NCBI RefSeq assembly: GCF_019393635.1
Contig: NC_057862.1
Location: 94,735,159 to 94,799,158 of the forward strand
Direction: 5' to 3'
DNA: 64,000 bases
Source of the DNA: Dromiciops gliroides
Taxonomy: Eukaryota; Chordata; Mammalia; Microbiotheria; Microbiotheriidae
This document shows, piece by piece, positions 11,401-24,100 of the stretch. The notes under the pieces are model-generated. The model saw nothing but the letters and a program-made list of their open reading frames with translations. It did not search any database and was not told where the DNA came from. The number at the start of each line of letters is the position of its first letter. Position 1 is the stretch's first letter. The position numbers and the translations under genes were made by a program.

Positions 11401-14400
11401 TTAGGGTCACCACCAGTTCTTGATCTATGAGCCTATGATTCTGTCCAAGTCCAACACTTCTTACACTATGCCATCTCTGCACCACATCCAAAGCTTTTAT
11501 GACTACATGACCTTAATTTTATTCAGTCTGAAACTGATCCAAGGGAGCTGAAGTAGGTCACAGGACAATCAGTAGTAAATGGAGAAAGGGGAGGGGGAGA
11601 GAGAAAAAGAGAAAGAGGGAGAGAGGGGGAAGAGGGTGGAGAGAGACAGAGACAGAGACAGAGATACAGAGGATAAAGAAATAATGGTGCTGGAGTTTGG
11701 AAGGAAGGAAGGAAAGAAAGAAGGAAGGTAGGTTACAGGCTTCATCACACCTCTGCATTTTAATTATATTTTACCCTTAAGAAAAGGATTTGTGAAATAG
11801 TATTGCCTTTACTTGCTCAGTTGTTGACTCAGTTTAACTTTAAAATTTTGATTTATAGAAAGAAATCAATCAAGTCATTAGCAAGTACCTATTCTGTGGC
11901 AGGCACTATGCTAAGCACTGACAAATACTCCCAATTTAAGACCAACCCAAAGTCTTTGAACTATTGCAAGATTTTATATTGAACAATGTAATGAGAGGCA
12001 ATGTGTAGGATTGAGAACTGGTCTCAAAGCCTGATACCTAATAATAATAGTATTACACCCCCCCCCCATGATGCCTGAATTCAATCAGTGATTGTTTATT
12101 AGAAGACATTTCCCTGGACTCCATTTCCCATGAAACCCAGTATACTTCTCCAAATGGGCAATAACTCCCTGATATGAGTCATCCTGGGAGATTATGTCAG
12201 ATGAATATGTCTCTACTATAGGAATATACTGATAAACTGTTTTAAAACTTTGGCCCTAGAAATTCAAAGCCTCAAAAAAAAATCACAACTTGTGGTCAAT
12301 GACAAAATGCAGTACTCACCATATAGCCCATCACTGATGGAAATGTTAGTCATTTTGACCATTCACAAAGACCACCACCCTAATTCAGGCCCTCATCATC
12401 TCTCACCTGGACTACTGCTGTTTGATACCCTCTTCTAGTCTCTCTCCCCTCCAATCTATTTTTCACACAGCTACCAACATCATCTTTCTATAGCAAGGTT
12501 GACCTTGTCATTCCCCTGCCTGAGAATCCTCAGAAGATCACAGAATCACAGAATTTGAGAGTTGGAAGGGAGCTTTGTAGCTATCCAGTCTAACTCATAC
12601 CAAGAAGGAACCCCACTTTAACATACCCAACAAGTGGTTGTTCAGTCTCTGATGGGGGGAGGGGCACCCTCTATCTAGCCAGCCCATTCAACATTTGGAT
12701 AGCTTTGTTAGATTGTCTTCTCATATCAAACCTAAATTTGCTTTTGTAGTATCCACTCATTGCACCTGATTCTACCTTCTTATGCCAAACAAAACAAGCC
12801 TAATCCCTCTTGCATTTGGCAGCCCTTCACACACTTAAAGACCACTATCCTTTTTCCCTACCTCAGTTTGTTTTTCTCTGGGATAACAGCTCCCTGTTCC
12901 CTCTGAAACAAAATATATGTCCTTAGCTTGACATTTAAAGTCATTTAGTCTACCTTTCCAGGTTTATTTCACGTCACTATTTTTGATATACATTATATTG
13001 CCACCAAAATGATCCATTTACTGAGCCTGTTCCCACATTCCCCTCTGCTTCTTAGAATCCTGAATTTCCCTTATAAAGCTCAGCTGAATCTATAGCCATA
13101 CTGGAAAAAAATGCTCTCACTCACTATTGATTAGAAAGATGCAGGGAGCAGATAGGTGGTGCAGTGGATAGAGCACTGGCCCTGGATTCAGGAGTACCTG
13201 AGTTAAAATCCAGCCTCAGACATTTGACACTTACTAGCTGTGTGACCTTGGGCAAGTCACTTAACCCTCATTGCCCAACCAAAAAAAAAATAGGAAAGAA
13301 AGACACAAGTCAGGGCAGCTAGGTGGCACAATGGGATAAAGCACCAGCCCTGGATTCAGGAGGACCTGAGTTCAAATCTGGCCTCAGCCACTTGACACTT
13401 ACTAGCTTGTGTTAAGGAAGTCACTTAACCCTCATTGCCCCAAAGATGCAAGTCAAAATAATTGTGAGATACTACATGATACCTATTGGATTGGATAATA
13501 GGACAGCAGAAGAAAATGACAAATGTCGTAGAGGATATGGGGAAAATCAGACATTAATGCACTGTTGGTGGAGTTGTAAACTGATTCAAACATTCTGTAG
13601 TGCAATTTGGAACTATGGCTAAAGGACTATAAAACCATGCACATACTCTTTGACCTAGTAATATCACTACCAGGTTGCTATCCAAAAAGAGATAAAAACC
13701 AAAAAGTTAAAGGACCTCTATGTACAAAAAAATTTATGACAGCATAATTTTTTTTAGTTTGTATTTTTTGTCTGTATTATTTCACAACCTGAACAATATG
13801 GAAATGTTTTGCATGACTACACATGTATAACTTAAATTGAATTGCTTGAGTTTTTAAGGAGGTATGGGGAAGGAGGGAGGAAGAGAATTTGGAACACAAA
13901 GTTTTGTAAATGGACATTAAAAATTCTAAATAAATGAAAAAAGAAAAAATTTGGCAACAGTAAAAAAAAAAATTATAAAGCTCAGCTGGAAGTCAGTCAC
14001 AAGAAACCTTTCCTGAATCTCCTAGTTGGTAGAACTCTCTCCCTCCTCAAACTGTATTTACTTATCTGATTAGATTAAGAAATCATTTATTTATCCACCC
14101 ACCCTTTTATTTAATTACTCACTTATTTATTTTATTGTTTATTTAGCACTTACTGTGTACAAATCATTTTGCTAAGCACTAAAGATACAAACAGAAAAGA
14201 GACTGCTCTCCAGGAGCTTGTATCCAAAATGGGGAGACAAACACATTGAAAGCCATTGATGGTGTCTTTCAGGACAGGAAGTACTTTTCATTTGTCTTTG
14301 TATCTCCTGTGCCTTGCACACAGCAGGTGCTAATTAAATGCTAGTTGAATTGAACTGACAATAGCATTAGAATCCAGTAATCAGCTTGAACATGATTTTC

Positions 14401-17400
14401 CTGAGTTAGACAGGATTTCTTCCCCCCCTCCCAAGTTTACCTAGAGTTTTTCTACAAAGCTTGAGGTGATCAATGTTTGGGGCTATTTGCATGATTGCAT
14501 TGCTAGCTCTTTCAAATCCATGTTATTACTCACTCTCAATAATCCTGGTAACTTCTATCAAGTCAGATATTGTAGTTTGATTTGTATGTTTTATGATCAA
14601 CCCACTGGATTTAGGAGTGCTGACATTTTGTTCTTCTAGAAGCTTGTGGACACTTTTGGATGCAGTTCCTGCAATGATATTACACCTGGAACCAAGAGCA
14701 TTGCAGATGCTGTCCCACTGCTCAATGTCCTGTTCAAATAGTTAAAGAGGCAAATAATTATTGACATTTTCTACATGGAATCTAGAAGAAACAAATATTA
14801 ATAATCTGGCCAAAAACTGAACACAATATTCACTTTTGCAAATACACCCCCTTTTGTTCCAATTGAAGCAATGCCCGCTAAAGCCATTGAAAAGATTCAT
14901 ACAGGCCTCATATTGTTGAAGGTTGTGGTATATGAATGTAATGGAATTCTATTGTGCTGTAAGAAACGATGAGCAGGCAGATTTCAGAGAAACCTGGAAG
15001 GACTTGCATGAACTGATGATGAATGAGATGGGCAGAACCAGGAGAACATTGTACACAGTATCATCAACATTATGTGTTGATCAACTGTGATAGATTTGAT
15101 TCTTCTCAGCAATACAATGATAGAAGATAATTCCAAAGGACTCATGATGGAAAAGGCTCTCCAAATCCAGAAAAATAAAGAACTATGGAATATGAATGCA
15201 GATTAAACCATACAATTTTCTTATTTTGGGTGCTGTTGTTTTTCTTTTTTGAGGTTTTTCCTTTCTTCTCTGATTCTTCTCTTATAACATGACTAATGCA
15301 GAAATAGGTTTAATGTTATTGTACATATATAACCTATATCAGATTACTTGTTGTCTTGTGGAGGTGGGGGAGGGAGGAGAGGGAAAAAAATTTGAAACAA
15401 GAAATCTTATAAAAACAAATGTTGAAAACTATCTCTATATGTAACTGGAAAATAATAAAATACTTTTATAATTAAAAAAAATAGTTGAGCCTCATAATGC
15501 AAAATGTAAACCAAAGGTCAGCTCTCCCCCAAATAATTTAACTGATATTAAACATTGAAACACTGAGGGGCAGAGGAGGAGGGGAAAGCAGATACCATCT
15601 TTCTCACCAGTTAAAGGATAGCATAATCTAGAGAGAGGAAAGGACTCCTTGAGCTGACACATGACACTCCAGAAGAAGCCAGCACAAATCTCTCCTTCCA
15701 GAGAAAGAAAGAAAAGAAAACCATGTTGTTGTTGTTGGTTTGTTTTTTTTAATCTTGTTCCATAGTTTTTAAATCCATAAGATACATATTGGTGATTTTA
15801 ATGTGGAGTAGGATGGGGAACTTGGTTCACTGAAGAGCAAATGACCCTTTTCGAGAGGATTAATTTTGACCAAGAATAAATCTCAGGGCAGCTAGGTGGC
15901 ACAGTGGATAAAGCACCGGCCCTGGATTCAGGAGGACCTGAGTTCAAATCTAGCCACAGCCACTTGGCACTTACTAGCTGTGTGACCCTGGGCAAGTCAC
16001 TTAACCCCCACTGTCCCACAAAAACAAAAAAAAAAAAAAAGAAGAAATCTCACTCAAAAACCAGAAGCCTGGAGGCTGGAATTCATGCCAGGATTTTCTA
16101 GAAGGAAGACAGTGAAGCTTGAAGATCCAAACACCATATTTGGCCAAATACAAATCAAAGGCAGTCAAATGAGAGCAACAGCAGTTCATCAATTGACTAG
16201 GCTATCAACTATTCAGTGGGAGTGAATGCTATGTTGAAATTGCTTTACATTTGAGCCTTCTTTTCCCAGGGACTGAGATGGTAGATGGGAGAATTTAAGC
16301 TCCAGTTCGATGGGGAATGCCTTTAAAATTTTCATCTTACTGCATTATTGCAGTAACTGCCCCTTTGTCAAAGCTCATAGGTGTTAACTGGTTAAACAAA
16401 ACTGAAAGTATGAATCACTGGGGGGGGGGAATGGTATTAGAGTGAGCATACACCAGAATGAGGATTTGAGCTGACATCATTAGAGCAGAGTTATCCCAAC
16501 CCCTTGGGGAGCCCTAGCTACTAGTGTGCATGTTGGATGGAAAACTAATTCCAGAGTTTCACTACAAGTAAGTAGATATCACTCCAAGTAAGTGGGTTTT
16601 TAATTATATGTCTGCTGAGTCATTTTGTTTAAAATGGGACTAGGTTAAAAGTCAGCAATCCAAGTCCAATGATCACAAACTAGGAACTAGTGGCATCCAA
16701 ATTAATTTGTCCTTATTAATATAATGCACACACTTATTTGACCTTTTTATACATTATCTTGTCCTGTTTGAGACAGAGGGTACAGTTATTATTTTACAAA
16801 TGAGGAAATTATTTTTTCCAGTACACGATAGTGCCCCTCTGTCCCACCCCCACCCACCCCTGCACTGTTCTCAGAGGCCATGAGTTCAAATCTTAGCACT
16901 GCCATCTGTGTGACCTTGGATAAGCTGTTTGACCTCTAGGGCTCAATTTCTCATCTATAAAATGAGAGATTTGGCCTAGATGGCCCAAGCTTTAAGTTTA
17001 TCATCTTATGATCCTACTTTATAATCATGAACTAAGGAGTGCCACAGTACTTACCTCTTTTCTCACAGGATCAATTAATGCAGTGATTGAAGGGAATTTA
17101 TTAATCAGGTCCACATATACATCAACCATCTCAGATGGATTTTTGAAAACTCCTGTTGTCACTTCGTACTTTCCTCTAGTCTGATATAGAGAAGTAACAA
17201 GTTAAAATGGGGATGTTGTTCAGTCACTTCAGTCGTATCTGACTCTTCGTGACCCCATTTGGAATTTTCTTGACAAAGATACTGGAGTGGTTTGCCTTTT
17301 CTTTCTCCAGCTCACTTTACAGATGAGGAAACTGAGGCAAACAGGGTGAATTGACTTGCCCAGGATCACACAAATAGTAAGTGTCTGAGGCCAAATTTGA

Positions 17401-18073
17401 ACTCAAGTCTTCCTGACTCTGGGCAAAACACTCTATCCATTGAGACCCCTAGCTGCCCCAAGAATGGGGACGGTGAATACTTTTCTCATGTCAAAGTTGT
17501 AGTTCAATAGCAACACATATATGAACTATTATAATGCTCTGTGGTTTACAAAATACTTTCCTCACAAGAATCCTAGACAAATATTATTAAACCCATTTTA
17601 CAGATAAGAAAACAGACTTAGTCACACAACTAACAAGTGACAAAACCAGGATTCCACACCTAGGCTTGCCCCTGTATTATGGTGTCTTCCTAATCATGTT
17701 CGGGAACCAAGTTAAATAAACAAGCATTTATTAAGTATCTGCTATTTGCTAAGCACAGCGGTGACTTACAAAAGAAACAGTCTCTGTCCTCAAGGAGCTC
17801 AGAGTCTAATTGAAGAGACAAAATGTAGATAACTATGTCCAAACAAGTTTTATTCAAGTTAAATGCTCATAATCTCAAAAGGAAGGCATTAGCGTTAAGA
17901 GAGATGAAGAAGGGGGCAGCTAGGTGGTGCAGTGGATAGAGCACTCGCCCTGGAGTCAGGAGTAACTGAGTTCAAATCCGGCCTCAGACACTTAAAACTT
18001 ACTAGCTGTGTGACCTTGGGCAAGTCACTTAACCCTAATTGCCTCACTAAAAAAAAAAAAAGAGAGAGGGAGG

Positions 18074-18153
<80 letters not shown>

Positions 18154-21100
18154 TGAAGAAGGGATTTTTACAAAAGGTAGCATTTTAGCTGAAATCTGAA
18201 GGAAGGAGGAAGGGAGTTCCAGGTTGGGGGGGGGCAGCTGGTGAAAATGCCCCAAGTCTGGAGATGGGCTGTTTTGTGAGAGGTGCAGAAAGGCCAGTGT
18301 CACTGGATTACAGAGGATGTGAAGGAGAGTGAGATTTAAGAAAACTAGAAAAGTCTAGTGAAACAGATTATTTCAGACTGTATTTATCTGAAGAAAAAAA
18401 ACCCCTTCATATTTTATGTCAAATAGTAGCTGTTAACATGGACCTGGGGAAAAGGTTAATGCTATTTGAATAAAGCGCTGCTATGAGCCAGATTCACATC
18501 CCCCTTAGGACCCCACAGATTTCTTCCCACTTCTTTTAAAAGGAGCCTTATACATACAGAGAAACCTGGAGGTACAGAGTGGGATGGAAAAAAATGACTT
18601 CGATTTAGGTTTTTTAAATGGTGCCAGACACCCGACCGTCTGGGTACAAGGACAATAAAATGAAGTGAGCTCGTGGAACAAGAGAACAACAGTGAGAAAC
18701 CTGCCCACTCACAAGAGTCTAACTATAGAGATTAGTTTTTCAACCAACAAAATGCAAACAACTTTGTCATTCTAGGTAGGTTTTCATTCTGTTCTTAAAC
18801 AGGCTGAGATGTAAAATAACCATTGGGCTGATGAAATATCAAAAAATTATATGAAACAGATGCAGATGTATGTGTAGGCCACAGTAGCAAAGAATAGTAC
18901 TTTGACTTCAATCCTAACATTAAAATGAAGCGTCACTCTGATGAAAAGTCCCTCATTCAAAACTGTGAATCCCATAAACCATTAACTATGAATGAGGAGA
19001 AAGAGCACAGGATAAGGAATGTTGGGGTCTAGTCCTTGCTCACTCTCTGACTTACTGTAGGACTCTGAGAAATTCACCTGACTTTTCTGGAAATCATATC
19101 CTCAGTTGTCAAAAACAGGGGTTGGATTACATTGTCTCTATGGTTCCTTCCAGCTCTAACATACTATGATTTTTATGAGAAATAGCCCTGAAGGATTAGA
19201 TTTCATTTCATTTCAGTTTCCAGAATACTGGCCAAATTTTCTATGTTCAGCTATGTATTTATTTTTTAAAGACTGGGTGTCTCCATTTTACCCAGCATTA
19301 TTAATGCAAGGGCTATTCACAGGCCTAATCCCACTACTGAATGAGATAAGAGTTTTGGCTTTCTCCATTTATGACTGGATTTGGTTCACCCCTTCTTAGG
19401 CAACCTGGTGGTCTCCCATGGCTAAGGGCTTAGCATATTCATTCTGAACTTCAGTGTGGACACCTGATTGGTATATAGCCCATTGCAACTCAGAACTCAG
19501 AAGCTGCAGAGATACGCAAACCTCAGCCTTCCCAAGATGTAGGATTATAGGTGTGCACAACTTAATCAGCTGTGTATTAACAAATAAATTAATCAGGAAG
19601 CATTTATTAAATGCTTTCTTTTTGCCTGGCACTTTGCCGTGCATTTGGACAAACAAAAAAATCAAAACCTGGTACCTTCCTTCGAGATTTACATTATAAT
19701 GGGTAAGAAAATGGGACCATAAGTAGGCACATAGTGGATAAACACAAGGGAACCTTAGAACAGAAGACACTAGCAACTAGCAGTACCTGGAAAGACTTCC
19801 TACAGAAGAAGGGGCTGGAGATGAGTCTTCAGGCCAGGGATTCCAAGAGGCAGAATTAAGGAGAGAGAGAGAATTGCAGGGGGTGGGGGGGAGGGAGTGG
19901 ATGCAAAGGCACAGAGACAGAGGAGTGAGTATTCCATATTCAGAACAGCAAGAAGGCCATTAAGAGCTATAATCCTTTTTTTTTTTTTTTTTTTGGTGAG
20001 GCAATTGGGGTTAAGTGACTTGCCTAGGGTCACACAGCTAGCAAGTATTAAGTGTCTGATGCAGGATTTGAACTCAGGTCCTCCTGACTTCAGGGCTGGT
20101 GCTCTATCCACTGCGCCACCTAGCTGCCCCAAGAGCTATAATCCTACTGCAAAAATTCCCAGTATAATTTCCTTTTAGAAATTAATAGGGCACTTTGAAC
20201 AAGATGGAAATATAAACTTCATTCAGAAAACCTACAACAGCCATAAGAACTGGGAAGAACATTTCAGTGGTTGTACTGGCAAGGATAGGAATCATCTACA
20301 TACGGATGATTAATTCATGAGAGTGGATGAGCTCACTAAGTTTAGAGAGAGAGTATGGCAAGAAAAAGAGAAGGGACTTAGAATAGAATCTTAGGGGTGT
20401 ACCCATGGTTAATAGGCATGCTATGGACAAAGATCTGATAAAGACCATTGAAAAGAGGCGGTTAAGTAGGAGAAAAATCAAAGTATAATAAACCAAATAA
20501 AATAAAGTAGGAAAGAGCAATGTCATGGAAACCCAGAAAGGAGAAAGTATTCAGGAAGCAAGAATGATCAACAGTGTCAGATGTTACAAGAAGAATCAAA
20601 AAGCATGAGAAATGGTTATTACACCCAAAAACTAAGAGACCACTGGTAACTTTGGGGAAAGAGTTTTCAGTTGAACAATAAGGATGGAAGCCAGATTGCA
20701 TAGGGATTAGAAGAAAGCAAGAGAAGAAATGAAGGCAGCTAGTACAAAGGGCTTTTTAAAGGAGTTTAGCAGAGAAAGGGATATGAGATGCAGGAAAACC
20801 GCTTGTATGGATGGTTGGACCTAGTGAGTTTTGTTTTGCTTTGCTTTGTTTTAAAAGAATGGGGGAGGCTTAAGTGTATCTTTCAGCAGGAGGGAAACAA
20901 GAAACAGTAAGAGACTCAAGTTGAGGGGAGTGGTTAGATAATGAAGGAAATCTGTTGGAGAGGCAGGAGGTGATGGGATCAAGGACACATGCAGAGGGGT
21001 TGGTCTTTGCTAGGATAAGAACTGCTTCTTCATAGATACTGGAGGAAAGAGGAAACAACTGGAAATCACTTCAGAGAAATGATGTCTACTCTTGAACTTC

Positions 21101-24100
21101 CAAGGATTTGAGTTATACTGCTGCAAAATTCTAGAAAAGTAAAGGACCCAGGGCAGCTAGGTGGTGCAGTGGATAAAGCACTGGCCCTGGATTCAGGAGG
21201 ATCTGAGTTCAAATCTGGCCTCAGACACTTGACACTTATGAGCTGTGTGACCCTGGGTAAATCACTTAACCCTCTTTGCCCTGCAAAAAAAAAAAATTAA
21301 TGGACCTTAGAGATAGTCTGATTATGATGATGATGTTAAATAATGATAGCTCACATGTATATAATACATTAAAGTTTGCAGAACAGTTTATATGCATTAC
21401 CCTTGTTATCCAGGCCTCTCACATGATAGATTGGGAATCTGAAGCTGGAGAGGTGAAGTGACATGCAAAATAACACAATGACTAGAATCAAGAGAAATGA
21501 AGTGATTTGCCCAAGTTCCATGGCTAGGACATAGGGGAGAAGAGAATAAAACTTTGGTTTTCTGATTCATAAATACATTTCTCATTCCACCATTCATTCA
21601 ACATACATTATTATCTTTTATAAGCATTACTTTAAAAGAGGAGACTTTAAAAATGTGAAACTACCAAAAGAAAAACTTACATAGTCAATCAATTCATGTG
21701 CAGCACAGTTTATGGCTAAATATAAGTTGATTCCTAGCTCCAGTCCCAGGTTTCCACAGATTCCTTGTAGTAAGAGCAATGGCTGTTCAATAGTATCATA
21801 GTTGATTGATAAACAACCTATATAGGACAACTTGCCAACTATTTGAGTCTGCAAAACAAACCAAAACAGTACATGTGAATAGGACATATTAGATTGCAGG
21901 CAGTTTCAAATAAGAGGGACACTTTGTAAATAGGCATAACCAAGAAAAGTCAGTCCCCTAAGTAGTATATGGAGCTAGATTCCTGCCCTTCCAACATTAA
22001 CCTTATGTATCAGAAAGCAAATTTAATGATGTGGAACAGTGATTGTTCTGTATTCATCTGGGGGCAGGATTGTTCCTGCTTAGCTGTAAATATTGTATAT
22101 TATTTCTCTACTTCTCAGTATTCATTGTCATGGTACATATCATCCACTTGTCAGTTGTCAAAAGGCAAAGTTCTTCTTGGGAGCTGGAACTTTCCCATTC
22201 TGTACCTTATACTTACTTTAGTAGAACTTAGGGATTTGTGATCCTCATTCATACTAGGGTATAATTTTTGTCTCCCCATTATATTTATTTAAAAAATTTA
22301 TTTAGAATTTTATTTTCCCAAATTACATGTAAAAAACAAATTTTGACATCAATTTTTTAAACTTTGTGTTCCAAATTCTCTGCCTCCCTCCCTCCCCACC
22401 CCTCTCCACCAAGAACTCAAGAAATTCAATATAAGTTATACATGATCAGTCATGTAAAACATTTCCACATTAGCCAGGTTATGAAAGAAAACAGACAAAA
22501 AAAACTTTAAAGGAACTAACAAAAAAAATTATGCTTGAAACCGTATTCAGATACCATCGGTTCTCTCTCTGTAGTTGGACTGCATTTTTCATAAGACCTT
22601 CAGAGTTATCTTGGATCATTGCATTGCTGAAAATAACCAAGTCATTCACAGCAGATCATCTTACGATATTGCTGTTATTTTGTATATAGTACATTTCACT
22701 TTGTATCAGCTCATGTAGATCTTTCCAGGTTTTTGTAATAGCATCCGGCTCATCATTTTTTATAGTAAACTACATTTATATAGTCCTTTAAAGAGAGATT
22801 TCCTTACAATAGACACATGAGGTTGATTATTGCAACAACAGGAATGGATAGCATTTATATAGAACCTTATACCTTACACAGAGTTTTCTTCACAATAGCC
22901 CAGCAAAGTAAGTACCATAAATTTTGTCATTGTCATTATCAATCATCATCCATCAATCCTTATCATCAGTCCTCATCATCAATGAATGCTCATCAATCAA
23001 TCTTCATCTTCATCCAATCATCATCAATCCATCATCATCATCATCTTACATTACTCTTGCCTCTGCTTCAAAATGTTTTCAGTTACTATTGTTAACTCTT
23101 TCCCTCCAGCCTATTCCCTCCCCATGATATTTACTCTATTTTCTATCTTCTTTTACCCTATCCCTCCTCAAAAGTGTTTTGCTTCTGACTGCCTCCTCCC
23201 CCACTTTGCTCTCCCTTCTTTTGCTCCTCCCTCCTTATCTCCTTCCCCTCCTATTTTCCTGCAGGGTTAGATAGATTACTCCACCCAGTTGAGTGTGTAT
23301 AGCCTCCTTGAGCCAACTCTGATTAGAGTAAGGTCTTTGAGCCAATTTTGACGAGTGTGAGGCTCATTCATTGCCCCTCTCCTCCCCCATGTTTCCCCCC
23401 ACTCCATAAGCCCTTTCCTGCTTCTTTCATGTGAGATTTCACCCCATTCTACCTCTCCCTTTCCCCCTCCCCCAGTGCAATCCTCTCCCCCCTCAATTTT
23501 ACCCTAAAGATTTCATCATGGGGCAGCTAGATGACACAGTGGACAAAGCACCCAGCCTGGACCCATGAGGACCTGTGCCCAAATCCAACCACACACACAA
23601 GACACTCACCAACTCCATGACCCCAGGCATGCCACCCAACCCTGACTGCCCCCCCCCCCCCGCAAAAGATCAACAAAAAATAAATGCTTTATAGATGCCA
23701 TCCCTTTATAATCAATTCCCACCAGTGCCCTCTATGTACATTTATTCCTATCATCTTCCCTAACACTGAGAAAGTTCTTATGAGTTAGACATGCAATCTT
23801 CCCATGTAGGAATGTAAACAGTTTAACCTTTTAACATCCTTCTTGATTTTTTTTTCCTGTTTACCTTTTTATACTTCTCTAGGGTCTTGCATTTGAAGGT
23901 CAAATTTTCTATTCAGTTCAGGTCCTTTCATCATGAATACCTGAAAGTCTTCTTTTTCATTGAAGTCCCATTTTTTACCCTAAAAGATTATACACGGTTT
24001 TGCTAGGTAGGTGATTCTTGGTTGTAATCCCAATTCCTTTGCCCTCTGGAATATCATATTCCATGCCCTCTGATCCTTTAATGTAGAAGCTGATAGATCT

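Larger units (their letters stand above)
13088..13971 (+). repeat. L1 3' end, 5'-truncated
   Basis: L1 3' signature TTGGTGGAGTTGTAAACTG, TTTGACCTAGTAATATCACT and the A-rich end near 13960. It is flanked by TTATAAAGCTCAGCTG at 13072 and 13974 as a 16-bp target-site duplication in the L2. Two SINEs are inserted inside. Confidence 0.85.
12355..14355 (+). repeat. L2 LINE 3' part, split by insertions
   Basis: L2 C-terminal coding sequence and 3' end: ATCTCTCACCTGGACTACTG (12395), TTGACCTTGTCATTCCCCTG (12503), ACATTTAAAGTCATTTAGTC (12930), then from 13972 to the GTGCTAATTAAATGCTAGTT tail. Interrupted by a CR1-like piece (12536-12870), an L1 (13088-13971) and a reversed L2 bit (14110-14235). Confidence 0.7.
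17710..18350 (-). repeat. L2 3' part, split by a SINE
   Basis: AAACAAGCATTTATTAAGTA and CCTCAAGGAGCTCAGAGTCT at 17717-17812, continuing after the SINE at 18155-18330 (ATTTTAGCTGAAATCTGAAG, AGAAAGGCCAGTGTCACTGG). Confidence 0.75.

Noticed and set aside
15904..16101. Many frames containing GGPEFKS, LTSCVTLGKSLNP or RVTQLVS words
   Set aside because: They are translations of the two strands of the common SINE, not genes.
18025..18303. Ser-Leu repeat protein on the minus strand
   Set aside because: Translation of the (GA)n microsatellite.
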